From: Polytrichum commune | Taxonomy: Eukaryota > Streptophyta > Polytrichopsida > Polytrichales > Polytrichaceae | Direction of reading: 5' to 3' | Length of the DNA: 64,000 bases | NCBI GenBank assembly: GCA_950295325.1 | Contig: OX485804.1 | Location: 50,406,001-50,470,000, forward strand | Shown here: positions 10,470-22,508 of the stretch, piece after piece | Numbering within the stretch: the first letter of the stretch is position 1 | Layout: each line of letters begins with the position of its first letter | The notes under the pieces: generated by a model | Database searches by the model: none | Told to the model about the DNA's origin: nothing | Seen by the model: the letters and a program-made list of their open reading frames with translations, nothing else | Made by a program: the position numbers and the translations under genes

Positions 10470-11693
10470 CCCTATTACCAAAATTTTCATCTTCCTCACT
10501 GCTCATAAGTTACCGCTCATCGCTCACCGCTCATAAGATAGCACTCCCCATTGGATGCCCTATCTCTCCTCTTCCTCCCTTATCCTCTCTTCTCCTTAAG
10601 TTCCCTCTCTTTACCTTTTTTTCTCTCTTCTTCAAAATCTTCCTCTCTCTCTCAATGCTCTCTCTCTTTGTCTTTTCACTCTCACCCCTTCCCTCTCTTG
10701 TGTGTAGAGGTGTGTGTGCGGGTTGTGGGTGATACCCAAAGGAGCGTTAGTCCTTAGTTGTTTAGGCTTATAGTTTAATCTAGTTTGATTTAGTTTAGTT
10801 TGAATGGTGCTTATGGTTTTATGGTGGTTTAGCTAAGTTGAGTATTCACATGCAAGGCTTAGCCAGCCCCTGGACTAAAACGGCAGCTAGGCCGAAGGCT
10901 TAGCCAGCCCTTGGACGAGACTGCAGCTGGGTTGAAGGCTTAGCCAGCCACTAGACTGGGGTTGAGCAGTCCCGGTCACTGCAGCCGGTTGTTGGGTAGC
11001 AACCACAATAAGGAGTGGGAGCCATTTGAACTAGGGCTTAGGTAGGAGCTGGGTTATGAGTTAAGGGGGGTAGCTAGGTAGAATTTAGGAAGTTAGCGGG
11101 GTTAGCATTGGAGTTACAATTAGGAACCCCTTAAGTTGGAGGTTGTTGACGTTAGGGACTGTGAATTTGTGAGTGAATTTAGAAGTGACTTGCAATAGAG
11201 GAATGCTAAGATAGTGATAAGAGAGAGAAGTGTTTTTTAACACTTGTATCCTTATCATGGAATGAATTGAAGTGCTAAAATTGATGTAAAGCACCAGGGT
11301 GAGTTGTGTGGTTCCCCACAAAGAGGACGGCCTTGGGTGACGACTGTGGATTAAGGTATTAGAAATTTAATTGTCACATGGAATCGACAAGCCATAGCCT
11401 CACGGAGGCTAAGATCACTAATGAGAAGGTCTTGGCTAATGTCAAGGTCTCAAGAGGGATATCACTAAGGGCATGTGTAGCCAAGGCCGCGGGGTGGACC
11501 CTTGAGAAGGCCAATGCTCTACCTATTCAAGAGGCTAATTAACATCAATAAAACATCATGATTCTAAGTAAGTTAGGAGTTCATTGAGATAGGAGTTACA
11601 TTCCATGTTACCACGAGTTTTGGTATGACACATGTGATTCTCAAAACCACCACCCGGACTAGGATGCTTAAGGGTGGTGGGTTTGGCCTCACA
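10470..11693 (+). repeat. L1: LTR fragment, TGTGAGCCC family, 3' part
   Basis: The right end CTTAAGGGTGGTGGGTTTGG plus CCTCACA matches the ends of L4 and L5, and 11225-11560 matches their CAAGGCCGCGGGGTGGAC block. The left 400-500 bp with the LTR start and TATA box are missing, and the left limit given is approximate. It contains a CT-rich stretch (10560-10700) and three ~41-bp repeats of AAGGCTTAGCCAGCCC (10853-10975). Confidence 0.65.
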
Positions 11694-14413
11694 GGTGGGC
11701 ATATCCATTTCCTATCCATTTGTGTTGAAATGTTGTTCCTATGGACCCAAATACTTTATCTCTGGGGAATGGGGATGATAATTGTCTTAATTAGCGAGGT
11801 AGGACATGTTATTGGTGATGAAAAGTGTGAGTGTGTAATTTGGAATGAGTTAATGATGTGCTCAAGAATGACATTTGGTAGTGTGTATTGGGAAAATTTG
11901 AGGGAATCATTTTTGGGCATTTTGTATTTGTATCTTTGGTATAGCCATGCAACTTTCTTTTCGAATGGTTGTATGGGAGGTTCTAAATTATGTGGTTGGT
12001 GTATTGCGTTTTGGTATTGTTCCCATAACCATTGTAATCTTTGCTCAGGGATGGTTATTAAGTGGCGCCCATCTTCATCGTATATATGTGATGCACCGTA
12101 TTGGCTTTGGATGGTGGCCTTTGTGCAGGCGATGTCGTTATCTGGGTTATATTTATTAATATGAATGTGACATAGGGGTAGGGCTTGTGGGGGGGGGGGA
12201 TGTGTTTGGTGTCTCTTAGTTGTTCTTCATTAAAATTGGTTTGTAAGATGTTGGTAAAGTGTTGATTTTGTTTGCGAGTATAATATTATGTTAGTAGTAA
12301 GATGTTATGGTTTATGATGTTTTGGTTCTCCCATGGGAATAAGTCTTTTTGAAAAAGCCATTTGTTATATATTGATGCGTTTGGGAGTATCCATTGGCAT
12401 AGGTAGGATGTATATTTTTTTGTAATTTTATTTTTATCTTTGTATATGTGGGGGCGGTCATTGATTATGGAGTGTATTGGGAATTGTATGTGGTTTTTTG
12501 GGATGTGTAGAGGTGGTTTTGGGTATGCGGGTGGTGGAGGTGGTGGGGGTTGTTCGTTGTGTCTCCTTGTCCGTGTGTCAATGTGGTGGTTTTGAATTTT
12601 GTATGCATTTTTTAGAGTGTTTGGCAAGGCATGTGTCGTACAATTATTTGGGCATTGGTTGTGACATGGCGGTTCACAGAAGAATGTTCGTGCTTGGTCT
12701 AAGGCGGCTTGAATTGTTTTAGTAGGTACGTCATAGTATTCTTTGAATTCATCACTGGTCATTAGTTGCGTGCCATTGGGGTGTGTTATGTGTTTGAGCT
12801 CAGTTATGTTGTGTAGTGCTAGTTTATGTAAATATTTTAGGGATATTGCGGGGGTTAATGTTGGTATACTTTGTGCTTGGCGAGTCCATTGTGTTTCAAG
12901 TGGTGTGGGAAGGAGGGGGATTTTTTCGAGTGTATTCTTAGGTGGGCGCCACTGGTCCTTTTTAGTAGGAATAGTGTTATTGTAATTGGTGATCTTGTGC
13001 ATTCATGTTGGTGTATGCGTGGTATGTTTAGTGATCCTCCATGCTTGGCAAGTATGTGTTTTATTAGTCCTTTGTATATTATTCCAAGTCTTCTTTTGTC
13101 GTTGAGGACATTAATGAGTTGTTCACCAATGCATGTAATGTATGCATTTTTTAGTGAGAAGGCTTATGTGCCGAACATGTCATGGGGAAGTTGGGTGACT
13201 ACGTTTGACATACATTTTGGGAGGCCACATATGGTTTTATGTAGGGCGATTACTCTTTTGTCAAGTTTTTTGATGGCGGGGAGCGAATATGGAACGGCGT
13301 AAAAACTATATGCGATGCCAACTCTTATAACTGTATCTATCATTTGTATTTTTTGTTTCATAGTGGCTGGGCATGTGGTTAGTAACTTGCATTGGTTGAT
13401 CAGTTTGGTTGTTGTTATGTGTGTTTGTGTTTTCCATTGTAGTGATGGGACTAGGTTGATTCCAAGGTAGACATATGGCTCGTGTTGACTTAGAATAGGG
13501 ATGGATTGGTTCCTGAAATTTATATTAATGCTTCTTAGTTGTGTTTTGAAGGCTTAAGAGTTTAGTTTTGATTTGTTGGGACAGTCTATAACTGCACATT
13601 TCAGGATGCCAAGGTCCATTCATGCCCATTCGCAGTTTTTGTCGAGTTTGTTTAATTGGAGTTGTAGGGATGCCAAGTTGTTGGATATTGCTGCTAGGTC
13701 ATCCGCGTAGGCTGCAGAGCTTAGTTTTGTATTGGAGGTATTAAAGGTGTATCCATTATTTCCTCGTTGTAACCACCTAAGGAGTGGTTCAAGGAAGATG
13801 ATAAAAATGTACAGGTTTAGTGTATCTCCTTATATAGTTCCTCTTTGTATAGGTATTGGTTGTGTTTCACCAAAGTGTTCACCGGTAAATGTGGTAGTGG
13901 ATTGTGAATAAATTTTACCTACTAGGGCTATCGCATCTTGTGGGTATTCTAGGTCCTTCATAATGGCAAGGAGTCGGGCGTGGTCAATAGAGCCAAAGGC
14001 ATTTTTAAAGTCTATGTATAAAATATAGATGTCTTGGTTGGTAAGTCTTGCGTCTTCTAATGCGGCAATGATAGTTTGTAGTTGTCGGGCGGTACATCTT
14101 TCGGCTCGGAAGCCTTCTTGATTATCGTGTAGGATTTGGTATTTTTCTCCATATGCGGAGAGGATGCTTGTAAGTGTACTAGTAAATAATCTATAGATTG
14201 TGTTAGCGAGTGCAATTGGTCTATGATTGGTAAGTTGGTGGGGGTTCCCCTTTTTGTACAAGAGTATTGTGAGACTTGTTTTCCAAGATTCGGGGATTTG
14301 TTTTTGTTTATAGCAATGTATAAATAATAGTAGAAGAAACTTGTGGAATCTCGGTGGCATGTTTTTTAGTATGGCGTTAGGAATTTTTTCGAGTCCAGTA
14401 ATTTTTCTGTTGG
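11694..14413 (-). pseudogene. LINE ORF2: reverse transcriptase and C-terminal part
   Basis: Non-LTR retrotransposon on the minus strand. The RT palm reads NHRPIALANTIYRLFTS (near 14200), ILYIDFKNAFGSIDHARL (near 14000) and AAYADDLAA with the YADD catalytic motif at 13698-13709. The thumb follows (YSFYAVPYSLPAIKKLDK, near 13290) and a C-terminal region extends to about 12286. A TAA near 13827-13832, next to RGTI and GDTLN, interrupts the palm, so the copy is dead. 11694-12285 is probably the 3' end, but I see no poly(A)/(T) tail. The upstream part of the same ORF lies at 16658-16841, separated by LTR L2. Confidence 0.85.
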
Positions 14414-16657
14414 TGTGAGGCCAAATCCACCACCCTTAAGCGTCCAAGTCCGGGTGATGGCTTTGAGAATCACATGTATCTCTTACAACCTTGAATCATG
14501 TCCAAAAGAACACATATTGTTTCCACTCAATGTGCTTTATTAATGTTAGCCTCTTGGCTTGTGCTAGAGTTGGCCCTCTCAAGAGTCCACCCCGCGGCTT
14601 TAGCCACACATGCCCTTAAGGACATTCCCCTCGCTCGTTTAACCTTCACTTCCTTTTTCTTGTCATTGCAAGAGTCTTCCATATTCTCCATTACTAATGC
14701 AAGTGAGTTATTTTGAACGATAGGTGCAAGTGTTGAAAAACACTTTACTCTATAGTCAATGTTACATTCAATCACATGAGACTTCCACACACCTTGCCTA
14801 TCCTATTAAGCTTAACACTTGTCTAAGAACTATTTTAGTCTACGATTGGTCTAACACCCTATTGGATGGTTTAGTGGCTTTCTCTATACAACCTTAATAT
14901 TACTTGCTAAACCTACCAACCATCTAATTAACCATGGGTACGATCCCTCCTCGTTACCGGCGGTCCTTTGGTTACCCCGGGTCCCAGTAGCTTAATCTTG
15001 TCCAGTTCAGCAACTTCGCTGCCCAGCAGCTACTCTCACCCCAGTCAGCAACTTCGCTGCCCAGCAGCTAATCTCACCCGGTTCAGAACTTCGCTGCCCA
15101 GCAGCTACTCTCGTCCAGTTCAGCAACTTCGCTGCCCAACAGCTAATCTCACCCGGTTCAGGACTTCGCTGTCCAGCAGCTACTCTCACCCCAGTCAGCA
15201 GCTTTGCTGCCCAGCAGCTAATCTTACCCGGTTCATAACTTCGCTGCCCAGCAGCTACTCTCGTCCAGTTCAGCAACTTCGCTGCCCAGCAGCTAATCTC
15301 ACCCGGTTCAGGACTTCGCTGTCCAGCAGCTACTCTCACCCCAGTCAGCAGCTTTGCTGCCCAGCAGCTAATCTCACCCGGTTCAGAACTTCGTTGTCCA
15401 GCAGCTACTCTCACCCCAGTCAGCAACTTCGCTGCCCAGCAGCTAATCTCACCCGGTTCAGAACTTCGCTGCCCAGCAGCTACTCTCGTCCAGTTCAGCA
15501 ACTTCGCTGCCCAGCAGCTAATCTCACCCGGTTCAGAACTTCGCTGCCCAGCAGCTACTCTCGTCCAGTTCAGCAACTTCGCTGCCCAACAGCTAATCTC
15601 ACCCGGTTCAGGACTTCGCTGTCCAGCAGCTACTCTCACCCCAGTCAGCAGCTTTGCTGCCCAGCAGCTAATCTCACCCGGTTCAGGACTTCGCTGTCCA
15701 GCAGCTACTCTCACCCCAGTCAGCAGCTTTGCTGCCCAGCAGCTAATCTCACCCGGTTCAGAACTTCGCTGTCCAGCAGCTACTCTCACCCCAGTCAGCA
15801 GCTTTGCTGCCCAGCAGCTAATCTTACCCGGTTCAGAAACTTTGCTGCCCAGCAGCTAATCTCACCTAGTTCAGCAACTTCGTTGCCCAGCAGCTAATCT
15901 CACCCCAGTCCTAGTGACTCTATAGTAAATCCAGCTATTAACTACCCTTAATGCAACCCCTCTCGTCCGCTAATTAAAGATTTTTTCAAATCTTTTTCTT
16001 TTTTTTCTTTTCTTTGCTCCTAATTCATGAACTAATCTAATACACTACTTTCACTAACTACCACCTAATCAATACATGCAATCTTAAGCCCTAAGAGCTC
16101 ACTCACTTGGAAGGCCTTGAGAGAGAGAGCTCAACTAATTAACCTCACTAAGAACTAACAACCCACCCATATGGCTCAAGCTTAAGCTCTTTAAGAGCTT
16201 GCTCCCTTGAGAGCGCTTGATTGAGAGAGAGGAAAATGAGAGAGAAACCACCTTAAGTAGCAAAGAGGGAGAGAGGGAGAGAGGGAGAGAGAGGTGAGGA
16301 TAGGGTGAGAGGATTAGCACCTCCAATCACAATCCCTTAACCTTCACCTTCAAAGTAGGGACTAATCCCCTTCCACCAAGCTTCCTTCTTCCTAAACTAC
16401 CAAGGTGGATCCAAAAGTGGGCATTTAACCCACGGAGCTCACCTTGCCTCACCTTACCCTTTACTCACATAATCAAGGCATCCTCTTATTGAATTCAACC
16501 TTGAAATAATCATACAACACATTCTAAAGCCTAAACTTAAATCCAAACCACACTTCACTCTTTTTATGTTTTGTGAATAATCATAACACATCAAAGTCAA
16601 ACTAAAATTGGTTTCGAAGTGTTAATCACCACATGTGGGCATCATTTTGGGCTCACA
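14414..16657 (-). repeat. L2: solo LTR inserted in the LINE
   Basis: 2244 bp, reading TGTGAGGCCAAATCC at the left and TTTTGGGCTCACA at the right, that is a minus-strand copy of the TGTGAGCCC family. Both flanks carry GTTGG (14409-14413 and 16658-16662), a perfect 5-bp target duplication. Removing the LTR and one GTTGG rejoins the LINE frame (KNLANRKITGLEK). There is no internal region, so it is a solo LTR. It is enlarged by a 0.9-kb minisatellite and has a GA-rich stretch at 16215-16300. Confidence 0.93.
15000..15910. repeat. 37/38-bp minisatellite (75-bp dimer) inside L2
   Basis: About twelve 75-bp dimers of two 37-38-bp monomers, core CTTCGCTGCCCAGCAGCTA, one monomer ending CACCCCAGT or CGTCCAGTT and the other CACCCGGTT. 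Because 75 is divisible by three, long ORFs open on both strands (309 and 260 codons) and are not genes. Confidence 0.92.
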
Positions 16658-16841
16658 GTTGGCCAAGTTTTTAAGGCATATGTCATATGTTTCTTGGTTT
16701 AGGTATGTGTCAAGGGGGATTAGTGCGTCACCACGTTTTTCAATAGTGTACCCATTCAAGTCATGCCATGGGTATTGTCTAACTCCACATATGCAGTGTT
16801 GTGTATGATCTGGTGGATAGTGACATATTGGAACAATGGGT
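16658..16841 (-). pseudogene. LINE ORF2, upstream fragment
   Basis: Minus strand reads GVRQYPWHDLNGYTIEKRGD and then TYLNQETYDICLKNLAN, continuing in frame into the RT at 14413 once L2 and one copy of GTTGG are removed. It is cut at 16841 by LTR L3, so the endonuclease part of the LINE is not present here. Confidence 0.75.
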
Positions 16842-17950
16842 TATGAGCCCAAAATAAGTGCTCATATTGGTTTTATGTTTAGAATTTAATTAGAATTGCA
16901 TTTGGAGTATTATTGAAACAATTAAAAGTATAACAAGAGTGAGGCTTGGTGTGGTTTATGTTTTAGGCTTTAAGCCTATTTTGTGTGGTTAATTAGAAGC
17001 TTAGCAACATTAGGGAGTGTTTTGGTTGAATGGGTAGTGTTTGAGGAAGCAAGGGGAAGGTCCTTTGATTTAAATGTTTGAATTAGAACATGTTCTTGTT
17101 GGTTTAGGGGGTGAGGGTTTAGTGGATAGGATAAGGTCCTATTAAGTAGGAGAAGGTTAAGGGGCTTGTGGTCTTGGGTGCCCTCTCCTCCTCCTCTCCT
17201 CTCTTCATTCTCTCTTCTTCTCCTTCCTCTCTCTCTCTCTCTCTCTCCTCCTCTTCTCTAGGATTTTGAGCTCTTAGAGTTAGAAAAAAGATGTGTAATT
17301 AGTAAGGGGGTATTAGGGAAATTAGTGGAATTAGGTAGGAAGATTAGATAGGGGGCTTTGGGTAATTAGTGGAATTAGGTAGAGGATTAGTGGGGATTAG
17401 TTCGGAGGCTAATATCTTACTGTTGTGGAGGTGTTGGGCTTACAGTTCGAGACTGCTGGATTTGTAGTTTGGAGGTTACTAGCTTACTGTTAGGGAGGCC
17501 GCTGGGCTTACAGTTCGAGGCTGTTGGGTTTACAGTCTGGAGGTTATTAGCTTACTGTTGTGGAGGCCACTGGGCTTATAGTCGAGGCTGTTGGGCTTAC
17601 AGTTCGAGGCTGTTGGGTTTACAGTTCGGAGGCTAATAGCTTACTGTTGTGGAGGCGCTGGGCTTATAGTTCAAGGTTGTTGGGCTTACAGTTCGGGGCT
17701 GCTGGGCTTACTTTAATGCTAGGCCTTGTGTAATTTGGATAGATGACTAAGGGAGAACCGTAATGATATAAAGGGGGGATTCCATGGTGCTACATTAGAC
17801 TCGGAAGAGTTAGTTAATTAGGTTGTTACTTAATATGAATTTAGATAATTAGTTCATTAGCAAAATAGGAGAACACGAGGTTATGATTATGATAATAGAG
17901 AAGAGCGTATGTCAACGCTTGTAATATTATCGTGGAATGGATTGGTGTGC
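16842..17950 (+). repeat. L3: truncated LTR, TGTGAGCCC family
   Basis: Starts TATGAGCCCAAAATAAGTGC (first G mutated) and aligns with L4 through GAGTGAGGCTTGGTGTG. It has a CT-rich run (17187-17256) after the promoter region and a private minisatellite. It stops at 17950 in a segment that L1 continues (GGAATGAATTGAAGTGCTAA), so its 3' quarter was replaced by L4. No TATA box is clear. Confidence 0.75.
17405..17715. repeat. Minisatellite inside L3
   Basis: Imperfect repeats of about 30 bp, grouped in ~65-bp blocks, built on GCTGGGCTTACAGTTCGAGG and AGCTTACTGTTGTGGAGG. It holds the same relative place in the LTR as the unrelated arrays in L1, L2 and L5. Confidence 0.8.
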
Positions 17951-19280
17951 TGTGAGCCCAAAATGGTGCCCACATGTGTTAATAACCCTTTGAAACCATT
18001 AGGAGTTACATTTGGATAATTTATGATTATTCTCAAAAATATATAAAGAGTGAGGCTTGGTGTGAAGTTATGTTTAGGCCTTAGCCTTATGTGGTGTAGT
18101 TAATTAGAAGCTTAGCGGCATGAATGAAGTTCTTTGGTTAGGTGAGTGTAGCATGTGGTGGATCAAGGGGAGCTCCTCGAGTTTAAATATTTGAATTGGG
18201 ATCCATCTTGTTAGTTTAGGAGTTGAAGGCTTAGTGGATCGGATAAGAGCCTACGAAGTAAGAGATGATCGAGGGACTTACTTAGCGAATATGATAAGAG
18301 CCCACGAAGTAAGAGAGGATCGAGGGGCTTACTTAGCGGATAGGATAAGAGCCTACGAAGTAGGAGAGGATCGAGGGGCTTATCTTGAGCTTTGAGGGGT
18401 GCTCACCCCTTCCCTTCCCCTATATATTCTTTTCTCTCACATTCTTCACTCATTTGTGTTCCTATTCACTCTCTCTTCCTTCGTGCTCTTCCATCTTGCA
18501 CGTGTGTGTGGGCACATGAGCATGTTGTATTGAGAGAGGAGTGTGGGTAAAGGGGAGAGGTTCATACAAGGTTCCCTTACCCTCTCCCTTCCCCTCTCCT
18601 TCTCTCTCTCTCCCTCTTGTTGTTCCTCTCATAGAATTGAATTTTAGAATTAGAGTTGTGTGGGAATTAGTAGAAGGATTAGTGGAATTAGTAGAATTCA
18701 TAGAGACTTGTAGGGGACTTTGTAAGGTTAAGTGTAGTAGTTGGTCGAATTAGTTGATAGGCAACTGATTTGATACTTAAGCCGTGGGCTAAGACATAAT
18801 TGATAGTTGGATTAGGCTAGTGGAGTTAGGCTAATTGGAATTAGGCTAGTTGGGTTGGGGCCGCATTAAGAAGTGTACTTGGAAAGGGTTGTGAGGGACT
18901 TGTGGAAGAGGAGGCGATGATAAGTGATATAAGTGTTTTTTAACACTTGAGTAGAGACTTATGTGCCTCATGGAGCCGACAAGCCATGGCCTCAACGAGA
19001 TCACGAGCACTAATGAGAAAACATTGGCCAAGACCAATGTTTCAAGAGGAAAATCCTCAAGGGCATGTGTAGCCAAGGCTGCGGGGTGGACCCTTGAGAA
19101 GGCCAATGCTCTGCCTATTCAAGAGACTAACATTAATAAAACATCATGATTTCAAGTGAGTTGGGAGCTTGTTGAGATGGAAGTACATTCCATGTTACTA
19201 CGAGCTTTGGTATGATACATGTAATTCTCAAAACCATCATCCGGACTAGGATGCTTAAGGCTGGTGGGTTTGGCCTCACA
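17951..19280 (+). repeat. L4: LTR, TGTGAGCCC family
   Basis: 1330 bp from TGTGAGCCCAAAATGG to GGGTTTGGCCTCACA. A TATATATT at 18421-18428 follows a GGGGTGCTCACCCC inverted repeat (18396-18409), an arrangement repeated in L5 and in the LTRs of B and in the left LTR of A, so this is the likely promoter. The left flank is L3 (TGTGC) and the right flank is satellite DNA (TGCAC), with no matching target duplication, which suggests a recombination or deletion after insertion. There is no internal region. Confidence 0.85.
18242..18390 (+). repeat. 51-bp triplication upstream of the L4 promoter
   Basis: Three copies, period 51 bp (starts 18242, 18293, 18344), of GATAAGAGCCTACGAAGTA followed by GATCGAGGGGCTTACTTAGC. 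Other LTRs of the family have one copy at this place, directly 5' of the promoter. Confidence 0.85.
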
Positions 19281-20912
19281 TGCACTACCCAAAACAAGAA
19301 CCCCGAGAGCATTCAAATATGAACATAACATTTTAAGTTTTCAAGCACATACCTTGACTAAAAAATGAGGCCTCTTCCGAATGCCCTTCCTTATGCACTA
19401 CATAATACAAAAAATGGCCAAGAACATTCAAATATGAACATAACATTTTAAGTTTTCAAGCACATACCTTGACTAAAAAATGAGGCCTCGGATCCGAGGC
19501 CTCTTCCGAAAGCTCCTAGTCATGCACTACATAATACAAAAATGGCCGGGAGGAATCTTACATGCACATAACATTTTAAGTTTTCAAGCACATACCTTGA
19601 CTAAAAGATGAGGCCTGGGATCCGAGGCCTCTTCCGAATGCTCTTCCTTATGCACTACCCAAAACAAGAAGGCCGAGAGCATTCAAATATGCATATAAAA
19701 TTTTGATTTTTCAAGTACATACCTTGACTCTAAAATGAGGCCTCGGATCCGAGGCCTCTTCCCAATGCTCCTCCTTATGCACTACCCAAAACTAAAAGGC
19801 CGAGAGCAATCTTACATGCATATAACATTTTAACTTTTTACGCATAAATATTGACACAAAAATGAGGCCTCTTCCCAAAGCACCTACTTATTCACTACCC
19901 AAAACAAGAAGGCCGAGAGCAATCTTACATGCACATAACATTTTAAGTTGTCAAGCACATACCTTGACTAAAAAATGAGGCCTTGGATCCGAGGCCTCTT
20001 CCGAATGCTCTTCCTTATGCACTACCCAAAACAAGAACCCCGAGAGCATTCAAATGCACATAACATTTTGATTTTTCAAACATGAATCTTGATACAAAAA
20101 TGAGGCCTCGGATCCGAGGCCTCTTCCCAAAGCTCATCTTTATGCACTATCCAAAATATGAAGGCCGAAAGCATTCAAATATGAACATAACATTTTAAGT
20201 TTTCAAGCACATACCTTGACACATAAATGAGGCCTCGGATCCGAGGCCTCTTCCCAATGCTCCTACTCATGCACTACCCAAAACAAGAACCCCGAGAGCA
20301 TTCAAATATGCACATAACATTTTAAGTTTTCAAGCACATACCTTGACTAAAAAATGAGGCCTCGGATCCGAGGCCTCTTCCGAATGCTCTTCCATATGCA
20401 CTACATATTACAAAATGGCCGAGAGCAATCTTACATGCACATATCATTTTGATTTGTCAAGCACATACCTTGACACACAAAATAGGCCTCTTCCGAATGC
20501 TCATCCTTATGCACTATCCAAACCAAGAAGGCCGAGAACAATCTTTCATGCACATAACATTTTGATTTTTCAAACATGAATCTTGACACAAAAATGAGGC
20601 CTTGGATCCGAGGCCTCTTCCCAAAGTTCCTCCTTATGCACTATCCAAAACATGAAGGCCAAGAGCATTCAAATATGAACATAACATTTTAAGTTTTCAA
20701 GCACATACCTTCACACAAAAATGAGGCCTTGGATCCGAGGCCTCTTCCGAATGCTCTTCCTTATGCACTACCCAAAACAAGAACCCCGAGAGCATTCAAA
20801 TATGCACATAATATTTTGATTTTTCAAACATGAATCTTGACACAAAAATGAGGCCTCGGATCCAAGGCCTCTTCCTAAAGCTCCTTCTTATGCACTACCC
20901 AAAACATGAAGG
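19281..20912. repeat. Satellite array, ~125-128-bp unit with BamHI palindrome
   Basis: About thirteen units in this part. A unit contains GCACTACCCAAAACAAGAA, GAGCATTCAAATATG, CATAACATTTTAAGTTTTCA and ACCTTGAC, then a 22-bp perfect palindrome around GGCCTCGGATCCGAGGCC. Short units (near 19370, 19862 and 20478; 112-116 bp) have collapsed the palindrome to a single GAGGCCTC. No ORF of note. The array resumes at 22509 after LTR L5. Confidence 0.93.
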
Positions 20913-22508
20913 TGTGAGCCCAAAATGGTGTCCACATGTGTTCTTAATCCTTTGAAACCATTAGAAGTTATGTTTTGATGTTTAATGATTATTCACAAAA
21001 ATATAAAAAGAATGAGGCTTGAGTGAAGTTATGTTTAGGCCTTAGGCTTGTATAGAGTGATTGATTAGAAGTTTAGCGGTGTGAAGAAAGTTCCTTAGTT
21101 AGGTGAGCGTAGTGTGTGGTGAACCAAGGGTAGTTCGTTGAGTTAAATGTTTGAATTAGGATCTATGTTGTTGGTTTAAGAGTTGAAGGCTTAGAGGATA
21201 GGATGAAAACCTACAAAGTAGGAAAAGATCAAAAGGCTTATTTTGAGCCTTGGGGGTGCTCACCTCCTCCCTTTCACCTCATTATATAACCCTCATTCTC
21301 CCCTCTTTCTCTTTCTCTTTCTTTCTTGCTCCTTTGGCATCCCATGTGGTGTGAGTGTGGGTGTGCGTGGAACAAGAAGGGTGCACGTGGGTGTGCAAGG
21401 TTTCAAGGTGGAGAGCCAAGACCAACTAGTCTTGAAGTTAGCCTTACATTGTTTAGATATAGTGTTTGGATTAAGACATTTAGAAATAAATGTTTAGCTC
21501 ATGGTGTTCAAATTTATAGTCTTAGATTTATAATGTTTAGATTTATAGTGTTTAGACTATAGTGTTTAGACCATAGCACTAAGATTTATAGTGTTTAGAC
21601 CATAGTGTTTAGACCCATGTTGTTTAGACTAATAGTGCTTAGATTGGTTAAACATTTGGCCGAAGGAGAATTCAAGCTGGAGAGGCTGCTGGGGTGCCGA
21701 GGTGGCTGTTGTGCTGGACTGCAGCTGGGATTAGACTGTAAGCCGAGGTTAGGCTGTTAAGCCGCGGTTGGGTAAACTAGTCAGCTGGTTAGACTGTAAG
21801 CCGAGGTTAGGCTGTTAAGCAGCGGCTGGGTAAACCAGTCAGCTGGTTAGACTGTAAGCCGAGGTTAGGCTGTTAAGCAACGGTTGGGTAAACTAGTCAG
21901 CTGGTTAGACTGTAAGCCGAGGTTAGGCTGTTAAGCCGCGGCTGGGTAAACCAGTCAGCTGGTTAGACTGTAAGCCGAGTTTAGGCTGTAAGCCGCGGCT
22001 GGGTAAGCTGGGTTTTAATTGACAAGGCCAACCAACTAGGTTAGTTAGTTAGAATAGCGAATTTAGGGTGGTTGGATTAATCAAGTTATGAGCGACATTA
22101 ACGGATGAACTTGGGAGTGAGTGCGAAGAACTGTGGAAGAGGAGGTAATACTAAGTGATGAGAGAGATGAGTGTTTTTTAACACTTATGTACTTATCACA
22201 TGGAGTCAACAAGTCACAGCTTCAACGAGGTGACAAGCACTAGTGAAGAATCAACAGCCAGAACTAAGGTTCCAAGAGGGAAGTCCTTAAGAGCATGTGT
22301 AGCTAAGGCTGTGGGGTGGACTCTTGAGGCGGTCAATGTTATACCCACTTAAGAAGATTGCATTAATAAAACATCATGACTTAAAGGAAGTTGGGGGTTC
22401 ATTGAGATGGGACTTATATTCCATGTTGCTATTTTTGGTGTGACACGTGTGAGTCTCAAAACCATCACCCAGACTAGAACGCTTAAGGGTGGTGGGTTTG
22501 GCCTCACA
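20913..22508 (+). repeat. L5: solo LTR inserted in the satellite
   Basis: 1596 bp from TGTGAGCCCAAAATGG to GGGTTTGGCCTCACA. The flanks are GAAGG (20908-20912) and GAACG (22509-22513), a 5-bp target duplication with one mismatch, and the satellite unit continues across it (CATGAAGG then CCGAAAGCATTC). TATATAA lies at 21283-21289, followed by a CT-rich leader. There is no internal region. Confidence 0.9.
21690..22015. repeat. 58-bp minisatellite inside L5
   Basis: About five units of 58 bp: GCTGGTTAGACTGTAAGCCG, AGGTTAGGCTGTTAAGC and CGGCTGGGTAAACTAGTCA. Nearly identical units indicate recent expansion. Confidence 0.9.

Noticed and set aside
10465-11698. GGTGG on both sides of L1 as a target duplication
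   Set aside because: The left GGTGG is followed by CCCTATT, not TG, and L1 lacks the first 400-500 bp of the LTR, so the match may be chance.
11625-12164. 179-codon plus-strand ORF
   Set aside because: It begins in the end of LTR L1 and runs antisense to the LINE 3' part; its composition is that of a shadow frame.
14968-15897. A 309-codon ORF and an antisense 260-codon ORF
   Set aside because: Both are by-products of a 75-bp tandem repeat divisible by three inside solo LTR L2; no start context or non-repetitive part supports a gene.
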